A stretch of 5,342 nucleotides of DNA from Ruminococcus sp. (GTDB lineage Bacteria > Bacillota > Clostridia > Oscillospirales > Ruminococcaceae): the NCBI GenBank assembly GCA_029063695.1, contig JAIDNR010000055.1, forward strand, positions 1 to 5,342, read 5' to 3'. Made by a program: the position numbers and the translations under genes. The notes under the pieces were generated by a model. That model saw nothing but the letters and a program-made list of their open reading frames with translations. It ran no database searches and was not told the DNA's origin. Below, in pieces: positions 1 through 5,338 of this stretch (its first letter is position 1; every line of letters begins with the position of its first letter).

Positions 1-2
1 GG

Positions 3-80
3 CTTTTGTTACGGTCTGTTCTAAAAGTTGCTTATCAATCATACGGTGTTAAAATCGATATTCTTAGTCTTGGTAAATAA
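3..80 (+). CDS. Possible 3' end of an unrecognised upstream gene (partial)
   Basis: An open frame enters from the left edge and runs 25 codons to a TAA at 78-80. The predicted tail is hydrophobic and basic and ends in the residues DILSLGK. I recognise no family from so short a piece. The other two forward frames stop earlier, at about 24 and 51, so this is the only frame that stays open. No clear rho-independent terminator follows before the ppdK promoter. The frame could be chance: codon use is mixed (TTG, TTA, CGG and CTA all occur) and unlike the biased ppdK next door. Confidence 0.3.
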   Translation, partial: LLLRSVLKVAYQSYGVKIDILSLGK

Positions 81-119
81 AATGGAGGAAGCGTCCTGCC
101 CCCTCCGTGACTACGAATT

Positions 120-154
120 GATGCAAAGGTAGTAAAAAACGGTGTATTTGCATC
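120..154. repeat. Inverted repeat upstream of and touching the ppdK promoter
   Basis: GATGCAAA at 120-127 is repeated in perfect inverted orientation as TTTGCATC at 147-154, with 19 bases between. The right arm covers the region where a -35 element would lie for the ppdK promoter, so the repeat is placed to bind a dimeric regulator. There is no U-run after it, so it is not a terminator. I do not recognise it as a known operator, and a chance 8-bp repeat in AT-rich DNA cannot be ruled out. Confidence 0.4.
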
Positions 155-173
155 GTAAGAAGTATGCTATAAT
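147..173 (+). promoter_or_regulatory. Sigma-A promoter for ppdK, extended -10 type
   Basis: A consensus TATAAT at 168-173 is preceded one base upstream by TG (165-166), giving the extended -10 form TGCTATAAT. The only -35-like sequence is TTGCAT at 148-153, at 14 bases rather than the usual 17. The extended -10 probably carries recognition. The expected transcription start is near 180, giving a leader of about 60 bases before ppdK. Confidence 0.65.
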
Positions 174-183
174 ATATATAAGT

Positions 184-211
184 CGGAAAGAGTTCGTTTA
201 CAGCTCTTCCG
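184..211 (+). promoter_or_regulatory. Stem-loop at the 5' end of the ppdK leader mRNA
   Basis: Bases 184-194 pair with 202-211: a GC-rich outer part (CGGAA with TTCCG), one bulged A at 189, then GAGTT with AGCTC including one T-G wobble. The loop is seven bases (195-201). It begins only a few bases after the predicted transcription start and has no following T-run, so it is unlikely to be an attenuator. A 5'-terminal hairpin of this kind commonly protects mRNA from decay, which would fit a highly expressed gene. A regulatory role is possible but not shown. Confidence 0.5.
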
Positions 212-225
212 GTAAGTTTAAAATT

Positions 226-238
226 GGAGGTATATACC
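226..238 (+). promoter_or_regulatory. ppdK ribosome binding site overlapping a 10-bp palindrome
   Basis: GGAGG at 226-230 lies nine bases before the ATG at 240 and fixes the start. Its last two bases begin the perfect palindrome GGTATATACC (229-238), which fills the space between the Shine-Dalgarno site and the start codon. TTGG at 224-227 can also pair with CCAA at 237-240, which would partly hide the site. These stems are short and probably weak. Confidence 0.7.
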
Positions 239-239
239 A

Positions 240-2864
240 ATGGCAAAAAAATATTGTTACCTTTTCTCAGAGGGTAATGCTACAATGAGAGAACTTCTCG
301 GCGGTAAGGGTGCAAACCTTGCTGAGATGACTAACATCGGTCTTCCTGTTCCTCAGGGCTTCACAATCACAACAGAGGCTTGTACTCAGTATTATGAGGA
401 CGGCGGTATCTCAGAGGAGATTATGGCTGAAATCAACGAGTACATCGTAAAAATGGAAGGCGTTACAGGCAAGAAGTTCGGCGACAAGGAGAATCCGCTT
501 CTCGTTTCTGTCCGTTCAGGTGCAAGAGCTTCAATGCCTGGTATGATGGATACAATTCTTAACCTTGGTCTTAATGAAACTGTTGTTGAAACAATCGCTG
601 AAAAGTCAGGCAACGCTCGCTGGGCTTGGGACTGCTACAGAAGATTTATCCAGATGTATTCCGACGTTGTTATGGAAGTTGGTAAGAAGTACTTTGAAGA
701 ACTTATCGACGAAATGAAAGAAAAGAAGGGCGTTACTCAGGACGTTGAACTTGATGCTGATGACCTTAAGGAACTCGCTACACAGTTCAAGGCTGAATAT
801 AAGAGCAAAATCGGTGTTGATTTCCCTGATGACCCGAAGGAACAGCTTATGGGTGCTATCAAGGCTGTATTCCGTTCATGGGACAACCCAAGAGCTAACG
901 TTTACAGACGTGACAACGATATTCCTTTCTCATGGGGTACTGCTGTTAACGTACAGTCAATGGCATTCGGAAACATGGGCGATAACTGCGGTACAGGTGT
1001 TGCATTTACCCGTGACCCTGCTACAGGTGAAAAGAAACTCATGGGCGAATTCCTTACAAATGCACAGGGCGAAGATGTTGTTGCAGGCGTAAGAACTCCT
1101 ATGCCTATAGCTCAGATGGCTGAAACTTTCCCTGAGGCTTATGCTCAGTTTGTTGAAGTTTGCCAGACTCTTGAAAATCACTATCATGATATGCAGGATA
1201 TGGAATTCACTGTTGAAGACAGAAAGCTCTATATGCTCCAGACAAGAAACGGTAAGAGAACAGCTCAGGCTGCACTTAAAATTGCTTGTGACCTCGTTGA
1301 TGAGGGTATGAAGACAGAGCAGGAAGCTGTTGCAATGATTGACCCAAGAAACCTCGATACACTTCTCCACCCGCAGTTCGATGCTGCTGCTCTCAAGGCT
1401 GCAACTCCTATGGGCAAGGGACTTGGTGCATCTCCCGGTGCTGCTTGCGGTAAGGTTGTATTTACTGCTGACGATGCTGTTGAGTGGGCTGAAAAAGGTG
1501 AGAAGGTTGTTCTTGTACGTCTTGAAACATCACCTGAGGACATCACCGGTATGAAGGCTGCACAGGGTATCCTTACAGTTCGTGGCGGTATGACATCACA
1601 CGCTGCCGTTGTTGCTCGTGGTATGGGCGAATGTTGCGTATCAGGCTGCGGCGACATCAAGATGGACGAAGCTAACAAGAAGTTTGAACTCGGCGGAAAG
1701 ACATTCGTTGAGGGTGACTATATCTCAATCGACGGTACAACAGGAAACATCTATGATGGTGTTATTCCTACTGTTGACGCTCAGATTGCAGGCGAATTCG
1801 AGAGAATTATGACTTGGGCTGACAAATACAGAACACTTAAGGTAAGAACAAATGCAGATACTCCTGCTGATGCAAAGAAGGCTCGTGAACTCGGTGCTGA
1901 AGGTATCGGTCTCCGCCGTACAGAGCATATGTTCTTTGACCCTGAGAGAATCGCTGCATTCCGTGAGATGATTTGCTCAGATACAGTTGAAGAAAGAGAA
2001 GCTGCTCTTGCTAAGATTGAACCTATGCAGCAGGCTGACTTTGAAGCTCTTTATGAAGCTCTTGAGGGCAACCCTGTTACAATCAGATTCCTTGACCCAC
2101 CTCTCCACGAATTCGTTCCTACAGAAGAAGCTGATATTGTTGCTCTTGCTGAAGCTCAGGGCAAGTCCGTTGAGACAATCAAGAACATCATTTCTGGTCT
2201 CCATGAATTCAACCCGATGATGGGTCACAGAGGCTGCCGTCTTGCAGTAACATATCCTGAAATTGCTAAGATGCAGACAAATGCTATCATCAAGGCTGCT
2301 ATCAATGTCAAGAACAATCACCCCGACTGGACAGTTAAGCCTGAAATCATGATTCCGCTTGTTGGTGACATCAAGGAATTTAAGTTTGTTAAGAAGGTTG
2401 TTGTTGAAACTGCTGATGCTGTTATCGCTGCTGCCGGTGTTGCACTCGAATACGAAGTTGGTACAATGATTGAAATTCCACGTGCTGCTCTTACAGCAGA
2501 CGAAATTGCTGCAAATGCTGACTTCTTCTGTTTCGGTACAAACGACCTCACACAGATGACTTATGGCTTCTCACGTGACGACGCAGGCAAGTTCCTCAAT
2601 GCTTACTACGACAAGAAGATTTTCGAGAACGATCCTTTTGCTAAGCTCGACCAGACTGGTGTCGGCAAGCTTATGGATATGGCTATCAAGCTTGGTAAGC
2701 CTGCAAACGAAAAGCTTCACTGTGGTATCTGCGGCGAACACGGCGGCGACCCGACATCTGTTGAGTTCTGCCACAAGATTGGTCTTGATTATGTATCATG
2801 CTCACCATTCCGTGTTCCGATTGCACGTCTTGCTGCTGCACAGGCTGCTATTGCTAACAAGTAA
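240..2864 (+). CDS. ppdK: Pyruvate, phosphate dikinase
   Basis: This cytosolic enzyme interconverts pyruvate, ATP and phosphate with PEP, AMP and pyrophosphate. In many Clostridia it replaces or supplements pyruvate kinase. At 874 aa it is full length for the bacterial family. The N-terminal ATP-grasp region (about 1-340) shows GGKGANLAEM at 21-30, VRSGARASMPGMMDT at 91-105 with R92, and the D320/E322/Q334 cluster. The swivelling phosphohistidine domain has GGMTSH at 449-454: H454 is the phosphocarrier, and T452 is the position that PPDK regulatory proteins modify. The C-terminal PEP/pyruvate barrel has R560 in GLRRTEH, R616 in TIRFLDPP, E745, N768-D769 in FGTNDLTQMTYGFSRDD, and the proton-donor cysteine C831 in GICGEHGGDP. 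These match the catalytic set known from the Clostridium symbiosum enzyme, so it should be active. Codons are strongly biased (GCT, GTT, CTT, AAG, AAC), pointing to high expression. It appears monocistronic, with its own promoter and terminator. Confidence 0.98.
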   Translation: MAKKYCYLFSEGNATMRELLGGKGANLAEMTNIGLPVPQGFTITTEACTQYYEDGGISEEIMAEINEYIVKMEGVTGKKFGDKENPLLVSVRSGARASMPGMMDTILNLGLNETVVETIAEKSGNARWAWDCYRRFIQMYSDVVMEVGKKYFEELIDEMKEKKGVTQDVELDADDLKELATQFKAEYKSKIGVDFPDDPKEQLMGAIKAVFRSWDNPRANVYRRDNDIPFSWGTAVNVQSMAFGNMGDNCGTGVAFTRDPATGEKKLMGEFLTNAQGEDVVAGVRTPMPIAQMAETFPEAYAQFVEVCQTLENHYHDMQDMEFTVEDRKLYMLQTRNGKRTAQAALKIACDLVDEGMKTEQEAVAMIDPRNLDTLLHPQFDAAALKAATPMGKGLGASPGAACGKVVFTADDAVEWAEKGEKVVLVRLETSPEDITGMKAAQGILTVRGGMTSHAAVVARGMGECCVSGCGDIKMDEANKKFELGGKTFVEGDYISIDGTTGNIYDGVIPTVDAQIAGEFERIMTWADKYRTLKVRTNADTPADAKKARELGAEGIGLRRTEHMFFDPERIAAFREMICSDTVEEREAALAKIEPMQQADFEALYEALEGNPVTIRFLDPPLHEFVPTEEADIVALAEAQGKSVETIKNIISGLHEFNPMMGHRGCRLAVTYPEIAKMQTNAIIKAAINVKNNHPDWTVKPEIMIPLVGDIKEFKFVKKVVVETADAVIAAAGVALEYEVGTMIEIPRAALTADEIAANADFFCFGTNDLTQMTYGFSRDDAGKFLNAYYDKKIFENDPFAKLDQTGVGKLMDMAIKLGKPANEKLHCGICGEHGGDPTSVEFCHKIGLDYVSCSPFRVPIARLAAAQAAIANK

Positions 2865-2877
2865 TTTTAAAGGAACA

Positions 2878-2906
2878 TTAAGTTCTGATGCTCATTATGA
2901 TATAAA
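2878..2906 (+). promoter_or_regulatory. Candidate promoter for the SIMPL-domain gene
   Basis: TATAAA at 2901-2906 with TG one base upstream (2898-2899) forms an extended -10. A weak -35, TTAAGT, sits at 2878-2883 at 17 bases. The predicted start would be about 2912, inside the left arm of the ppdK terminator hairpin. It is the best candidate between ppdK and the next gene. The alternative is read-through of that terminator. Confidence 0.3.
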
Positions 2907-2941
2907 AAAGTCCTCGCATCTGAAAAGTGCGAGGATTTTTG
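2904..2941 (+). terminator. Rho-independent terminator after ppdK
   Basis: TCCTCGCA (2911-2918) pairs perfectly with TGCGAGGA (2928-2935) around a nine-base loop, followed by TTTTT at 2936-2940. A preceding A-run at 2904-2909 extends the stem by A-T pairs. It lies 39 bases after the ppdK stop codon. Confidence 0.9.
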
Positions 2942-2951
2942 TAAAAAATTT

Positions 2952-2957
2952 AAGGAG
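2952..2957 (+). promoter_or_regulatory. Ribosome binding site that does not fit an in-frame standard start
   Basis: AAGGAG at 2952-2957 is the only good Shine-Dalgarno site ahead of the SIMPL gene. The in-frame GTG at 2957 overlaps it, and the in-frame ATG at 2975 is 17 bases away. Properly spaced codons are ATT at 2966 (in frame, rare as a start) and TTG at 2967 (out of frame). The TTG opens a three-codon frame, TTG GTG AAA TGA, whose stop at 2976-2978 overlaps the ATG at 2975 as ATGA. That arrangement allows translational coupling. Confidence 0.55.
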
Positions 2958-2974
2958 TGTTTACTATTGGTGAA

Positions 2975-3595
2975 ATGACTGTAAAAGGTTATGCAAAACG
3001 TGAAATTAAATGTGACCTTGTAAAATATATATTTAATTTTGAAGCAACAGTATATTCAATTGCTGAATCTGTAGAGGCTGTAAACTATGAACTTGAACAT
3101 TTTCTTTCAATAATTGAAAAAAATATTAAAATTACTCCGGAAGTTTTCAAAATTGAAAGTAATTCAACATCAAAATCCTATAATTCAAATAATGATAATC
3201 CACCTTACAGGGCAAACAGAAAAATCTCTGCATTACTTCCAATGAAAACAGGTCTTTCTGATTTGTTTATGAAACTTATTTCAAAATATGAGTTTAATGT
3301 TGAGTTAAGTGAAAATTATGATGTCTCAAATATAGAGGAAATACACAAAGAGCTTTTAAAAAGTGCTATTGAAGATTCAAAAAATAAAGCTGAAATGCTA
3401 GCTTCATTTGCAGGAGAAAAAATTGCAGGAATTAAAACATTTAAAACCCTCAATAATAAATCTTATTCAAATGATGAAGATGAAGGATATATGCTTGATG
3501 ATATTTTCAAAATCATTGAATCCAAATCAAGTTTACTTTCTTCTCCAACAGTTGAAGAAAGTGAAAGTGTTGAAATAGTATGGCTTTTAGAATAA
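2975..3595 (+). CDS. SIMPL (DUF541)-domain protein, cytosolic
   Basis: The product, 206 aa from the ATG at 2975, fits the SIMPL/DUF541 family (YggE and BP26/Omp28 relatives) by pattern. It opens with the typical first strand MTVKGYAKREI. A variable middle with an Asn/Ser-rich loop follows at about residues 68-77. Then comes the family hallmark: a strand (NVELSENYDV, about 108-117) leading into the helix with LKSAIEDSKNKAEMLASFAGEKIAGIK at about 128-154. Most bacterial members are exported, but this one has no signal peptide or membrane segment, so it should be cytosolic. The biochemical role of the family is poorly known; stress-related and envelope roles are reported for relatives, and nothing here narrows that. 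The ATG is chosen because it falls exactly at the domain start. An upstream in-frame GTG at 2957 would add six residues but overlaps the ribosome binding site. Codon use is AT-rich and unbiased, unlike ppdK, suggesting low expression. It converges on the ADP-ribosylglycohydrolase gene. Confidence 0.8.
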   Translation: MTVKGYAKREIKCDLVKYIFNFEATVYSIAESVEAVNYELEHFLSIIEKNIKITPEVFKIESNSTSKSYNSNNDNPPYRANRKISALLPMKTGLSDLFMKLISKYEFNVELSENYDVSNIEEIHKELLKSAIEDSKNKAEMLASFAGEKIAGIKTFKTLNNKSYSNDEDEGYMLDDIFKIIESKSSLLSSPTVEESESVEIVWLLE

Positions 3596-3598
3596 TTA

Positions 3599-3626
3599 AA
3601 AAGTCCCTGAAAAATCAGGGACTTTT
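3599..3626. terminator. Bidirectional rho-independent terminator
   Basis: AAAAGTCCCTGA (3599-3610) pairs perfectly over 12 bp with TCAGGGACTTTT (3615-3626) around an AAAA loop. T-rich DNA follows on the plus strand (TTTTATTATT), and the minus strand also leaves the stem in a T-run. It lies three bases after the SIMPL stop codon and four bases beyond the stop codon of the convergent gene, so it should end transcription from both sides. Confidence 0.93.
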
Positions 3627-3630
3627 ATTA

Positions 3631-4710
3631 TTAAAACACAGGATTAATATATTTTTTTGTCCAATTCTCATCATAGGTGAAATTTTTACCTAAATTCTGA
3701 CTTGATGTGTATAAATCGTCTGCAAGTTCAATAATAGTATCATACATTTCGAGATTTTTCCTGAATTTATCGGGAATACCGTCAAGTCCGAGGTATGCAC
3801 CAAGGATATTTCCCGTAACCGCACCGGTTGAATCACTGTCGCCGTTGTGATTAACAGCAGAAATAACAGCTTTTTCGAAGTCATCGGAGTATTTTATCGC
3901 ACAATACAGGGCAACAGCGAGTGTTTCTTCCGCCATCCAGCCCTCACCGAGTTCATGAATTGCAGTAATATCATCAGTATCACTGCCTGCAAGATGTACT
4001 GCTTTTGAAATAAGATTATTAAGCATCTGTGCGTGTCTGGCATCGCCGAATATTTTATCGCACAGAACGGGAAGTTCAAATGCGGCTTTGTATACCGTAG
4101 TATCACAGTAAGTAAGCTGATAAATAAGATAAGAAAGAAGTGCAGACGGTATATAACCAAGCTCATGACCATGAGTTATTGCCGATGCCTCAGCCGCACA
4201 TATTGCACATTCATTAGGAGAATCCTTGAAATAGAGTCCTATCGGAGCAATACGCATGATACCTCCGCAGCCTTTGCTGTTATTTATCGGCTTGTCAAGA
4301 TTTCCCTTTTTTCCTGACATAAGTGCGGAGATACAGGTATTGCCCGGGGCACGCCTTGCGTAAAGTTCGGGAATACTCATAAGCCATGATGTATATTTTC
4401 TTTCCTCAAAAAATTGAGTTGCAAGCCAGTCCTTGTAGGCAGAATAAATATAGTCCGAAACGTCGCCGAACGCTTTGCCGATATTCTGCTGTGTTATGCC
4501 ATAAATAAGACCGTTTACGGTGAACATTGTCATCTGCGTATCATCAGAAACAATCGCCTTCCCGTCTGTGAGTTCATATTCTGTTATGCCGTTTTCTCCG
4601 TACTTGTCAAAAATCATACTTTCTCTCATAAATTCCACAGGATAGCCCAAAGCATCACCGACAGCACCGCCGATAAGACAGCCACGAAATTTATTATTTA
4701 TTTTATCCAT
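3631..4710 (-). CDS. ADP-ribosylglycohydrolase (DraG/ARH family)
   Basis: The 359-aa product is a full-length ARH-fold hydrolase, which removes ADP-ribose from a modified target using two metal ions. Family signatures in order are GCLIGGAVGDALGYPVE (10-26), SDDTQM with metal ligands S55, D56 and D57, NNSKGCGGIMRIAPIGLYF (143-161), THGHELGY (179-186), and GDSDSTG (290-296) supplying D291, D293 and S294. The metal-binding set looks intact, so it is probably active. No signal peptide is present, so it should be cytosolic. The start is the ATG at 4710-4708, ten bases after AGGAGG (complement of 4721-4726). No ADP-ribosyltransferase, nitrogenase, macrodomain or NADAR gene lies nearby in the window, so the substrate (protein, nucleic acid or small molecule) cannot be inferred. 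It is a single-gene unit with a strong promoter and an operator-like dyad. The nearest named relatives are DraG, YegU and ARH1/ARH3-type enzymes; assignment beyond the family is not justified. Confidence 0.92.
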   Translation of the reverse strand: MDKINNKFRGCLIGGAVGDALGYPVEFMRESMIFDKYGENGITEYELTDGKAIVSDDTQMTMFTVNGLIYGITQQNIGKAFGDVSDYIYSAYKDWLATQFFEERKYTSWLMSIPELYARRAPGNTCISALMSGKKGNLDKPINNSKGCGGIMRIAPIGLYFKDSPNECAICAAEASAITHGHELGYIPSALLSYLIYQLTYCDTTVYKAAFELPVLCDKIFGDARHAQMLNNLISKAVHLAGSDTDDITAIHELGEGWMAEETLAVALYCAIKYSDDFEKAVISAVNHNGDSDSTGAVTGNILGAYLGLDGIPDKFRKNLEMYDTIIELADDLYTSSQNLGKNFTYDENWTKKYINPVF

Positions 4711-4735
4711 AAAATATCAGCCTCCTATAAAGAAT

Positions 4736-4764
4736 ATTGTAACATATTATTGAAATTCTGTCAA
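4736..4764 (-). promoter_or_regulatory. Sigma-A promoter of the ADP-ribosylglycohydrolase gene
   Basis: Read on the minus strand, a perfect TTGACA (complement of 4759-4764) is followed after exactly 17 bases by TACAAT (complement of 4736-4741). This is a near-consensus vegetative promoter. The start should be near 4729, leaving a leader of about 20 bases containing AGGAGG. Confidence 0.85.
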
Positions 4765-4768
4765 TAAT
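4746..4768. promoter_or_regulatory. Operator-like dyad over the ADP-ribosylglycohydrolase promoter
   Basis: ATTATTGA (4746-4753) and TCAATAAT (4761-4768) form a perfect 8+8 bp inverted repeat with a seven-base centre. The right arm contains most of the -35 element and the left arm lies in the -35/-10 spacer, so a bound dimer would block RNA polymerase. The AT-rich arms make chance possible, but the placement is exactly that of a repressor site. I do not recognise the regulator. Confidence 0.5.
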
Positions 4769-4784
4769 CTAATTTTGAAATTCA

Positions 4785-4814
4785 TGTATATTTTTATAAA
4801 TTTCTGAAATAATA
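4785..4814 (+). promoter_or_regulatory. Weak candidate forespore (sigma-G-like) promoter for spoVAC
   Basis: TGTATA (4785-4790), 17 bases, then AATAATA (4808-4814) resembles the known sigma-G pattern TGAATA-17/18-CATACTA in most positions. The predicted start would fall at about 4821, right at the ribosome binding site AAGGAGG, which is unusually tight. A better -10 alone, CATATTA at 4743-4749, lacks a matching -35. The true promoter is therefore unsettled. Confidence 0.28.
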
Positions 4815-4835
4815 TCATAAAAGGAGGCGGTAAGA

Positions 4836-5279
4836 ATGAACATAACACCGCAGGCATACAGTGAAATGAGTAAAAGAGCAGAACCGAAGTCAAATGTAAT
4901 GGTAAATACATTAACAGCATTCTGTGTGGGCGGAGGAATATGCGTTATAGGACAGCTTATACGCAGTGCTTTTGAAACAGCAGGCTTTGATACTGAAAAA
5001 TCGGCAATGTGGACTTCTGTTATCCTTGTAAGTTTAAGTGCATTTTTCACAGGTCTCGGCTGGTATCAGAAACTCGGAAAACACGCAGGTGCAGGAACTC
5101 TTGTACCTATCACTGGATTTTCAAACTCTATAAGCTCATCGGCAATCGAAGCAAAATCAGAAGGTCTTGTACTTGGAGTAGGCACGAAAATTTTCACAAT
5201 AGCAGGACCTGTCATTTTATATGGCTGTGCGGCTGCTTTCCTCTATGGTCTTATCTACTGGATTTTTACACGATTCTGA
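4836..5279 (+). CDS. spoVAC: Stage V sporulation protein AC
   Basis: SpoVAC is an inner-membrane component of the SpoVA channel, which loads dipicolinic acid into the forespore and releases it at germination. It has also been described as a mechanosensitive channel. The 147-aa product has the usual length of about 150 aa. The N-terminus (1-20) is short and charged. Hydrophobic segments lie at about 23-42, 57-77 and 110-146, the last probably two membrane passes. The family-defining block at 84-114 contains AGAGTLVPITGFSNS and EAKSEGLVLG, closely resembling Bacillus subtilis SpoVAC. AAGGAGG at 4821-4827, eight bases before the ATG, fixes the start. It is divergent from the glycohydrolase. In Bacillus and most Clostridia, spoVAD and spoVAE follow directly, but here 63 bases with no gene start follow, containing a separate promoter. 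Expression is expected in the forespore. Confidence 0.95.
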   Translation: MNITPQAYSEMSKRAEPKSNVMVNTLTAFCVGGGICVIGQLIRSAFETAGFDTEKSAMWTSVILVSLSAFFTGLGWYQKLGKHAGAGTLVPITGFSNSISSSAIEAKSEGLVLGVGTKIFTIAGPVILYGCAAAFLYGLIYWIFTRF

Positions 5280-5298
5280 TTTGTTTTAAAAAAATATA

Positions 5299-5327
5299 TT
5301 GCAAAAACTCCTTTAATAAGGTATAAT
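5299..5327 (+). promoter_or_regulatory. Sigma-A-like promoter reading out of the right edge
   Basis: TTGCAA (5299-5304), 17 bases, then a consensus TATAAT (5322-5327). The start would be near 5334. It serves a gene beyond the window and implies that the next gene is expressed separately from spoVAC. Confidence 0.6.
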
Positions 5328-5338
5328 TAATATATACC
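5320..5338. repeat. Dyad over the -10 and start site of the right-edge promoter
   Basis: GGTATA (5320-5325) and TATACC (5333-5338) form a perfect 6+6 bp inverted repeat with seven bases between. It covers the -10 element and the expected start point, a usual repressor position. The short AT-rich arms leave a fair chance of coincidence. Confidence 0.35.

Noticed and set aside
84..106. GGAGG/CCTCC hairpin as a terminator for the upstream gene
   Set aside because: The stem is only five base pairs with a long loop, and no T-run follows on the plus strand.
82..132. A 17-codon frame starting at ATG 82 in the ppdK leader
   Set aside because: It has no ribosome binding site, and it ends before the predicted ppdK transcription start, so it would not be on the ppdK mRNA.
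957..1678. Two overlapping 137-codon minus-strand open frames inside ppdK (957-1370 and 1265-1678)
   Set aside because: They lie wholly opposite a highly conserved, codon-biased gene. Their proteins are Ser/Cys/Thr-rich nonsense without recognisable domains, and no good ribosome binding site was noted.
2563..2973. A plus-strand open frame overlapping the end of ppdK and running through its terminator
   Set aside because: It is out of frame with intact ppdK, encodes low-complexity Leu/Ser/His-rich sequence, and crosses a strong terminator hairpin.
2957..4710. The SIMPL and ADP-ribosylglycohydrolase genes as a two-gene defence or toxin-antitoxin system
   Set aside because: The genes are convergent, separated by a bidirectional terminator and independently promoted. 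No toxin or transferase motif is present, so nothing beyond proximity links them.
4414..4767. A 117-codon plus-strand open frame opposite the glycohydrolase start region
   Set aside because: It is antisense to conserved ARH motifs, runs through the minus-strand promoter, and its product resembles no family. It is a shadow of the real gene.
5009..5326. A 105-codon plus-strand frame overlapping spoVAC and continuing past its stop
   Set aside because: It is out of frame with a clearly recognised SpoVAC, its product is Cys/His-rich without a domain pattern, and it runs through the right-edge promoter.
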